Positions 56,120-64,000 of a stretch of DNA of 64,000 nt are shown here, piece after piece. The DNA comes from Mesorhizobium sp. (GTDB lineage: Bacteria; Pseudomonadota; Alphaproteobacteria; Rhizobiales; Rhizobiaceae), in the NCBI RefSeq assembly GCF_024710845.1, contig NZ_JANJTZ010000010.1:49367-113366 (forward strand). Reading direction: 5' to 3'. Under the pieces are notes generated by a model. That model was given only the letters and a program-made list of their open reading frames with translations, was not told where the DNA came from and searched no databases. The position numbers and the translations under genes were made by a program. Every line of letters begins with the position of its first letter. Positions within the stretch are counted from its first letter, which is position 1.

Positions 56120-57772
56120 ATGACGATCAATCTCAAGAAGCCGGACATCACAGAGCTGAAGCCGCGTATCACCGTGTTCGGTGTCGGCGGCGGCGGCGGC
56201 AATGCGGTCAACAACATGATCACGGCGGGCTTGCGCGGCGTCGAGTTCGTCGTGGCCAATACCGACGCTCAGGCGCTGGCCATGTCCAAGTCCGAACGGA
56301 TCATCCAGCTCGGCGCCAACGTCACCGAGGGACTCGGCGCCGGCTCGCAGCCTGAGGTCGGGCGCGCCGCAGCGGAAGAGTGCATCGACGAGATCGTCGA
56401 CCACCTCGCGGGCACGCATATGTGCTTCGTTACTGCCGGCATGGGCGGCGGCACCGGCTCCGGTGCTGCTCCCGTCGTTGCCCGCGCCGCCCGTGAAAAG
56501 GGCATCCTGACCGTCGGCGTCGTCACCAAGCCGTTCCATTTCGAGGGGCAGCGCCGGATGAAGACGGCGGAGGCGGCGATCGAGGAACTGATGAAGAGCG
56601 TCGATACGCTCATCGTCATCCCGAACCAGAACCTGTTTCGTATCGCCAACGACAAGACCACCTTCGCCGACGCCTTCGCGATGGCCGACCAGGTGCTCTA
56701 CTCGGGCGTCGCCTGCATCACCGACCTGATGGTCAAGGAAGGCCTGATCAATCTCGACTTCGCCGACGTCCGTTCGGTCATGCGCGAGATGGGCAAGGCG
56801 ATGATGGGCACCGGCGAAGCCTCCGGCGAGGGCCGCGCGATGGCCGCAGCCGAGGCTGCGATCGCCAATCCGCTGCTCGACGAGACCTCGATGAAGGGTG
56901 CCAAGGGCCTGCTGATCTCGATCACGGGCGGTCGCGACCTGACCCTGTTCGAGGTTGACGAAGCCGCGACCCGCATCCGCGAGGAAGTCGACCAGGATGC
57001 CAACATCATCCTCGGCGCCACCTTCGACGAGGAACTCGAAGGCGTGATCCGCGTGTCGGTCGTTGCCACCGGTATCGACAAGTCGGGCATGGAAATGTCG
57101 GCTCCGCCGCTGCGCCAGATGCCGAAGCCGGCCGCCAAGCCGCAGCAGCCGGCAGCCGACGTCCGTCCGGCGGCCGCTCCGATCGCGCAGCAGCCGGTCG
57201 CCCGCGTCGCCGAGGCGCCGCGGATGGAGGAACGTGCGTTCGATCCGATCGCCGAGGCGATTCGCGCCGCTGAGGTGCATGCCGGCCCGGCGCACGCCGA
57301 GCAGGACTTCCGCCCGAAGAGCACGATCTTCCAGCAGCCGGCAGCCGAACAGCAGTTGCGTCCCGTCCAGCAGCCGGTTGCGCAGGCAGCTCCCGTTATC
57401 CAGGCCCCCGCCGCTCCGCGCATGCCGCGGGTCGAGGATTTCCCGCCGGTCGTCCGCGCCGAGCTCGAAGCGCAGCAGTCTGCTCGGTCCGCCGAGCCTG
57501 ACGAGCGTGGGCCGATGGGGCTTCTCAAGCGCCTGACCTCGAGCCTTGGCCGCAAGGAGGAAGAGCCTGCGCGTCTTCAGCCGGCGCAGCCGCGCGAGCC
57601 CAAACTGCAGCCGGCGCCGGAAGCCCGCCGCCTGCCGAGCCAGGACCCGTCGCTCTATGCTCCGCGCCGCGGCCAGCTCGACGATCACGGCCGTGTCGTC
57701 GCCCAGTCTAGGGCGGTGCAGGACGACGATCAGCTGGAGATTCCGGCCTTCCTGCGCAGGCAGGCGAACTGA
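56120..57772 (+). CDS. ftsZ: Cell division GTPase FtsZ
   Basis: 550 residues. GTP-binding [12 protein letters not shown], tubulin signature [12 protein letters not shown] (107-118) and the catalytic T7 region [11 protein letters not shown] are intact. A linker of about 200 residues (from about 320) rich in Gln, Pro and Ala leads to the conserved tail peptide [10 protein letters not shown] that binds FtsA and others. Long linkers are typical of Rhizobiales. A 72-bp gap separates it from ftsA. Confidence 0.97.
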   Translation: MTINLKKPDITELKPRITVFGVGGGGGNAVNNMITAGLRGVEFVVANTDAQALAMSKSERIIQLGANVTEGLGAGSQPEVGRAAAEECIDEIVDHLAGTHMCFVTAGMGGGTGSGAAPVVARAAREKGILTVGVVTKPFHFEGQRRMKTAEAAIEELMKSVDTLIVIPNQNLFRIANDKTTFADAFAMADQVLYSGVACITDLMVKEGLINLDFADVRSVMREMGKAMMGTGEASGEGRAMAAAEAAIANPLLDETSMKGAKGLLISITGGRDLTLFEVDEAATRIREEVDQDANIILGATFDEELEGVIRVSVVATGIDKSGMEMSAPPLRQMPKPAAKPQQPAADVRPAAAPIAQQPVARVAEAPRMEERAFDPIAEAIRAAEVHAGPAHAEQDFRPKSTIFQQPAAEQQLRPVQQPVAQAAPVIQAPAAPRMPRVEDFPPVVRAELEAQQSARSAEPDERGPMGLLKRLTSSLGRKEEEPARLQPAQPREPKLQPAPEARRLPSQDPSLYAPRRGQLDDHGRVVAQSRAVQDDDQLEIPAFLRRQAN

Positions 57773-57803
57773 CGCTCGACTGCGTCTGTTGCAAATGACG
57801 TGA

Positions 57804-57837
57804 GGGAGGGGTTCAAGCCCCTCCCTTGTCGTTTGAA
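57804..57837 (+). terminator. Rho-independent terminator after ftsZ
   Basis: GGGAGGGG (57804-57811), loop TTCAAG, CCCCTCCC (57818-57825), then TTGTCGTTT. The stem extends by one A-T pair. Marks the end of the dcw operon. Confidence 0.85.
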
Positions 57838-58052
57838 AAAGCTACGATTAACAGTCTGTTGCCAAAATATCTTGAGATGCGACTGTCGTAACACGGAGTA
57901 AGAAACCGTGATTTGGCGACTCCCGGTGCAGCAACTATCTTCGCCTCAGGATTTGGCTGGATCGGGCCTATTTGGGGATGGTGACCCGATCGTCGCTGGC
58001 AACGCGAGAATAGGACTCCGCAAGACGGAGGCATGCCAGCCGAGGCGGGTGT

Positions 58053-59003
58053 ATGGGGCTTAGTTTGCAAGAATATCAGACGACTTTGAAATCGCGCGTG
58101 ACGCTGTCGGGCATCGGCGTGCATAGCGGCAAGGCGGTTTCGATCCATTTGAACCCCGCCGATCCGGATACGGGCGTCGTCTTCAGCAGAATCGACCTCG
58201 ACGGCAATGCGCGCGAGATTCGCGCGCTCGTGTCGGAGATCGGCGCCACCGACCTCAGCACGGTCCTCGGCGATCCCGCCGGCGCGCATGTCGCGACGGT
58301 AGAGCATCTCATGGCCGCGCTTCTCGGGCTTGGCATCGACAACGTGGCCATCGAGATCGACGGTCCCGAGGTTCCGATTCTCGACGGAAGTGCGGCGATG
58401 TTCGTCGACGCGTTCGATCAGGCAGGCATCGAGGAGCAGGATGCACGCCGTCGCTACATCCGCATCCTCAAGCCCGTCCGCATCGAGAACGGCTCGTCCT
58501 GGGCGGAGTTCCGTCCGCACAACGGCACCCGATTCGAGATCGACATCGAGTTCGACAGCCCTGCGATCGGTCGTCAGACCTTTGCCGCGGAGGTTGATCC
58601 GGCGCGGTTCCGCAAGGACGTTTCGCGTGCGCGCACCTTCGGGTTCATGCGCGACGTGGAGCGGTTGTGGGCGGCTGGCTACGCGCTCGGCTCGTCGCTC
58701 GAGAATTCCGTCGTCATCGGCGACGATCACCGGGTCATCAATGTCGAGGGGCTGCGCTTCAGCGACGAGTTCGCGCGGCACAAGACGCTGGACGCGATGG
58801 GCGATCTGGCACTGGCGGGCGCTCGCTTCATCGGCTGTTTCCGCTCCTGGCGCGGTGGCCACAAGCTCAATGCCGCCGCGCTTCGCCGGTTGCTGTCGGA
58901 TCGCAGCGCCTTCGAGATCGTCGAAACGGTGCGGCAGGGCCGGGGACGGGTCGGCGAGATGGTCGCCGTCAACGCTCCCGTCTATGCGCCCTGGATGATC
59001 TGA
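58053..59003 (+). CDS. lpxC: UDP-3-O-acyl-N-acetylglucosamine deacetylase LpxC
   Basis: 316 residues. Zinc ligands H85 (TVEHLMAAL), H243 and D247 (RHKTLDAMGD) and catalytic H270 (GGHKLN) are present. Commits UDP-acyl-GlcNAc to lipid A synthesis. The 215-bp gap after the ftsZ terminator (57838-58052) should hold its promoter; two GANTC sites lie there (57918, 58014), no clear -35/-10 was seen. Confidence 0.96.
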   Translation: MGLSLQEYQTTLKSRVTLSGIGVHSGKAVSIHLNPADPDTGVVFSRIDLDGNAREIRALVSEIGATDLSTVLGDPAGAHVATVEHLMAALLGLGIDNVAIEIDGPEVPILDGSAAMFVDAFDQAGIEEQDARRRYIRILKPVRIENGSSWAEFRPHNGTRFEIDIEFDSPAIGRQTFAAEVDPARFRKDVSRARTFGFMRDVERLWAAGYALGSSLENSVVIGDDHRVINVEGLRFSDEFARHKTLDAMGDLALAGARFIGCFRSWRGGHKLNAAALRRLLSDRSAFEIVETVRQGRGRVGEMVAVNAPVYAPWMI

Positions 59004-59141
59004 CGATCTGCCTCTTCCGCCACAAAAATGCGCCATTGAATGGGCACAGCGTTGCCCAATTCCGGCGGTTATGATTTATGAACCGTTCCGGGCCAAAGTC
59101 ATTTCGCCCATAGGTTTCGGGTGTACCGGAGAGGCAAGTCC

Positions 59142-60011
59142 ATGTCGAAGCTGCCGCAAAGAGCGAGCCTGATCTCGCGCCTGCCGATGCTGGCCCTCCC
59201 GGTTGTCCTTGCGCCGCTCGTCCTGTCGGGCTGCATGGGATTTGGCGAAAAGGACCTCGACCTCTCGACCTATGTCGAGGAGACCGATCCGGCCGACAAG
59301 CTCTACAACGAAGGCCTCGCGAACATGAATGCGGGGCGGATGAACGAGGCGATCAGGAAATTCGAGTCCGTCGATCGCCAGCATCCCTATTCGGAGTTCG
59401 CCAGAAAATCGATGGTGATGGGCGCCTTCGCCAACTATCGGCAGGGCAATTACGAGGAAGCGATCAGCAGCGCCAAGCGCTACATCGGCCTCTATCCGAC
59501 GTCGCCGGACGCGGCCTACGCGCAATACATCATCGGGCTGAGCTACTATCGCCAGATCCGCGATGTGACGCAGGACCAGAAGGAGGCCCGGCGGACGGTC
59601 GAGGCGATGGACGAACTCGTCCAGCGCTGGCCCGAATCGGAATATGTCGAAGACGCCAAGACCAAGATCCGCTTCGCCCGCGACCAGCTCGCCGGCAAGG
59701 AAATGCAGGTCGGCCGCTACTATCTCGAACGGCGCGAGTATATCGCGTCGATGAAGCGGTTCCGCGTCGTCGTCGAGACTTACTCGAACACGCGCCATAT
59801 CGAAGAAGCGCTGGCACGCCTGGTCGAAGGCTACTACGCGATGGGGCTCACCTCGGAGGCGCAGACGGCAGCCGCCGTGCTCGGCCACAACTATCCGGAC
59901 AGCCAGTGGTACAAGGATTCCTACGCGCTCTTGCAGAAGGGCGGGCTTGAGCCGCGCGAGAACACCGGCTCCTGGATTTCGAAGGCCAGCCGCGCCATCC
60001 TCGGGACCTGA
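59142..60011 (+). CDS. bamD: Outer membrane assembly lipoprotein BamD
   Basis: 289 residues. Lipobox LSGC with C31, then TPR-like repeats ([24 protein letters not shown] split from about 48; [18 protein letters not shown]). Part of the BAM complex that inserts beta-barrels in the outer membrane. ATG 59142 follows GGAGAGG; a longer frame from 59121 has no such site. Confidence 0.93.
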   Translation: MSKLPQRASLISRLPMLALPVVLAPLVLSGCMGFGEKDLDLSTYVEETDPADKLYNEGLANMNAGRMNEAIRKFESVDRQHPYSEFARKSMVMGAFANYRQGNYEEAISSAKRYIGLYPTSPDAAYAQYIIGLSYYRQIRDVTQDQKEARRTVEAMDELVQRWPESEYVEDAKTKIRFARDQLAGKEMQVGRYYLERREYIASMKRFRVVVETYSNTRHIEEALARLVEGYYAMGLTSEAQTAAAVLGHNYPDSQWYKDSYALLQKGGLEPRENTGSWISKASRAILGT

Positions 60012-60021
60012 TCCGCATTTC

Positions 60022-61686
60022 ATGCTTTCGCGCCTGTCGATTCGCGATATCGTCCTGATTGAGCGGCTCGACCTCGACTTCGGCTCAGGCCTTTCGGTGT
60101 TGACCGGCGAGACGGGCGCGGGAAAATCCATCCTCCTTGATGCGCTTTCGCTCGCGCTCGGCGCGCGCGGCGATGCCTCGCTCGTGCGCCACGGCGCGGC
60201 ACAGGGCCAGGTCTCGGCGGTGTTCGACGTGCCTGGCAATCATCCCGCGCGCGACCTTCTCGAAGCGAACGCGCTCGAGACCGACGGCGACATCATTATG
60301 CGTCGGGTCCAGACCGCCGATGGCCGCACCAGGGTCTTCGTCAACGACCAGCCTGCGAGCGTCGGACTGATGCGCGATCTCGGCCGGCTACTGGTCGAAC
60401 TGCACGGCCAGCACGACGAGCGGGCGCTGGTCGATCCCGCCGCCCACCGCGAACTGCTCGACGCGTTCGGCGGACATCTGGGCGAAGTCGCCGCGACCGT
60501 CGCCGCCTTCCGTCTGTGGCGCTCGACGGAACAGGAGCTTTCGCGTCACCGGGCCAAGGTGGAGGCTGCCGCGCGCGAGGCGGACTACCTGCGCGCCTCG
60601 GTCACCGAACTCTCCAGGCTCGATCCCCAGCCGGGCGAGGAGGAGGAACTTGCGGAAAAACGTGCGCGCATGATGCGGGCCGAGAAGACGGCGGCGGAAG
60701 TCAGCGACGCGGTGGAAACGCTGTCCGGCTCGACGTCGCCGGTGCCGGCCCTTTCCAGCCTGCTGCGCCGGCTGCAGCGCAAGGAGGCCGAGGCGCCGGA
60801 ACTGCTCGGCGATATCGTCAAGGCGCTCGACGAGGCGCTGATCGCGCTGGATGGCGCGCAGGAGGCGGGGGCCGCGGCAGAGCGCGCGCTCGATTTCGAC
60901 CCAAGGGTGCTCGAACAGGCCGAGGAACGCCTGTTCGCACTGCGGGGCGCTGCGCGAAAATACGCGGTGACGGTCGAGAACCTGCCGGCGCTGCGCGATT
61001 CGATGGTGGCCGATCTTGCCGATCTCGATGCGGGCGAGGGCCGGCTCGGCCAGCTCGAGAAAACGGCGGCGGAGCTGCGCGGCGCCTACGACCGCCAGGC
61101 GGAGCATCTGTCGGCGCTGCGCCGGGCTGCGGCGGAAGGGCTTTCCGCGGCGGTGATGGCCGAACTGCCGGCGCTCAAGCTCGAACGGGCCGAGTTCATC
61201 GTCCAGATCTCCACCGAAGCCGCCGACCGGGCGGAGGAGGGGATCGACCATGTCGAATTCCAGGTGCGGACGAATCCTGGCACACGGCCCGGCCCGATGA
61301 TGAAGGTCGCCTCTGGCGGCGAGCTTTCGCGTTTCCTTCTTGCGCTGAAAGTCGCGCTCGCCGACCGCGGCTCGGCGCCAACGCTGGTTTTCGACGAAAT
61401 CGACACCGGTGTCGGCGGCGCGGTGGCCGACGCGATCGGCAAGCGGCTCGCACGGCTTGCGACGAGGGTGCAGGTGCTTTCGGTCACGCATGCGCCGCAG
61501 GTCGCGGCGCGGGCCGCCACTCACTACCTGATTTCCAAGTCGGGAGAGGAGCGTGTCACGACGGCGGTGGCCGAACTCGGGCAGTCGGACCGGGGCGAGG
61601 AGATCGCGCGGATGCTCGCCGGCGCCACGATCACCGATGAGGCCCGCGCGGCCGCTCACCGACTGCTGTCGGAAAGCACCGGCTGA
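60022..61686 (+). CDS. recN: DNA repair protein RecN
   Basis: 554 residues, SMC-like ATPase: N-terminal SIRDIVLIERLDLDF and Walker A LTGETGAGKSILLDAL, a central coiled coil, and C-terminal signature VASGGELSRFLLALK with Walker B TLVFDEIDTGVGG. Acts in double-strand-break repair. It starts 10 bp after bamD, so they are probably co-transcribed. Confidence 0.95.
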   Translation: MLSRLSIRDIVLIERLDLDFGSGLSVLTGETGAGKSILLDALSLALGARGDASLVRHGAAQGQVSAVFDVPGNHPARDLLEANALETDGDIIMRRVQTADGRTRVFVNDQPASVGLMRDLGRLLVELHGQHDERALVDPAAHRELLDAFGGHLGEVAATVAAFRLWRSTEQELSRHRAKVEAAAREADYLRASVTELSRLDPQPGEEEELAEKRARMMRAEKTAAEVSDAVETLSGSTSPVPALSSLLRRLQRKEAEAPELLGDIVKALDEALIALDGAQEAGAAAERALDFDPRVLEQAEERLFALRGAARKYAVTVENLPALRDSMVADLADLDAGEGRLGQLEKTAAELRGAYDRQAEHLSALRRAAAEGLSAAVMAELPALKLERAEFIVQISTEAADRAEEGIDHVEFQVRTNPGTRPGPMMKVASGGELSRFLLALKVALADRGSAPTLVFDEIDTGVGGAVADAIGKRLARLATRVQVLSVTHAPQVAARAATHYLISKSGEERVTTAVAELGQSDRGEEIARMLAGATITDEARAAAHRLLSESTG

Positions 61687-61750
61687 AGCAGGCTTCTGTC
61701 AGGAGCCGGCAAGTGGCGGCACGGACCGATTTACAAAGCCGGCCGTTTGA

Positions 61751-64000
<2,250 letters not shown>

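Noticed and set aside
54476..57688. Very long open frame on the minus strand opposite ftsA-ftsZ
   Set aside because: High-GC codon structure of real plus-strand genes leaves the antisense frame open. The predicted protein is His/Arg/Asp-rich with no domain, while the plus strand encodes unmistakable FtsA and FtsZ.

Overview
The window is GC-rich chromosomal DNA from an alphaproteobacterium, most likely a member of the Hyphomicrobiales (Rhizobiales) close to Mesorhizobium/Phyllobacteriaceae. The evidence is the order mraZ-rsmH-ftsL-ftsI-murE-murF-mraY-murD-ftsW-murG-murC-murB-ddlB-ftsQ-ftsA-ftsZ-lpxC-bamD-recN-ligA, a long FtsZ with an Ala/Pro/Gln-rich linker, betaine-lipid genes btaAB, an ArsR-methyltransferase fusion next to metF, and a cluster of GANTC (CcrM-type) sites. 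No insertion sequence, prophage, CRISPR array or tRNA gene was recognised.

Layout. 1-6521: a small catabolic/transport locus. On the minus strand are a ThDP enzyme (cut by the left edge), a family III CoA-transferase and an alpha/beta hydrolase. On the plus strand is an NMT1/THI5-type ABC importer. 6606-12202: ettA, a small secreted protein, a KAS III-like enzyme, a MOSC protein and a membrane-anchored TPR protein. 12269-15186: trmO and a DUF2293 gene face an ArsR-SAM-methyltransferase regulator (SahR-like) and metF across a shared palindromic operator. 15231-19424: a tiny membrane ORF, an amidase, a DMT exporter, a type III PLP decarboxylase and a secreted protein. 19428-22606: a four-gene minus-strand cell-wall cassette (GH25 lipoprotein, MltB-like transglycosylase, LrgA, LrgB). 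22807-28352: a serine hydrolase, an alpha/beta hydrolase, btaA/btaB behind four Pho-box half-sites, an ArsR-SRPBCC pair and a cupin. 28359-32596: a fused 5-oxoprolinase and a divergent MarR regulator. 32738-36022: a lipoprotein, a TerB/DnaJ protein, an AmiD-like amidase, a lytic transglycosylase and rnpB (RNase P RNA). 36054-36916: a low-GC patch with one unrecognised secreted protein. 36917-38011: a Cys/Met-metabolism PLP enzyme.

38191-57837 is the division and cell-wall (dcw) cluster. It is driven from a promoter overlapped by 10-bp-spaced MraZ-type boxes and runs through ftsZ to a hairpin terminator. The genes mostly overlap by 1-4 bp, so translation is probably coupled. The only real break is between murB and ddlB: an unrecognised gene with an apparent internal duplication, followed by a 226-bp gap carrying seven GANTC sites. 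Downstream, lpxC (lipid A), bamD (outer-membrane assembly), recN and ligA (DNA repair) and the start of galU complete the envelope and genome-maintenance block.

The most interesting points are regulatory: the GANTC cluster ahead of ddlB-ftsQAZ, the A/T-rich rare-codon patch inside ddlB, the Pho-box array at btaAB, the SahR-like operator, the MraZ boxes, and the holin-like plus wall-hydrolase cassette.
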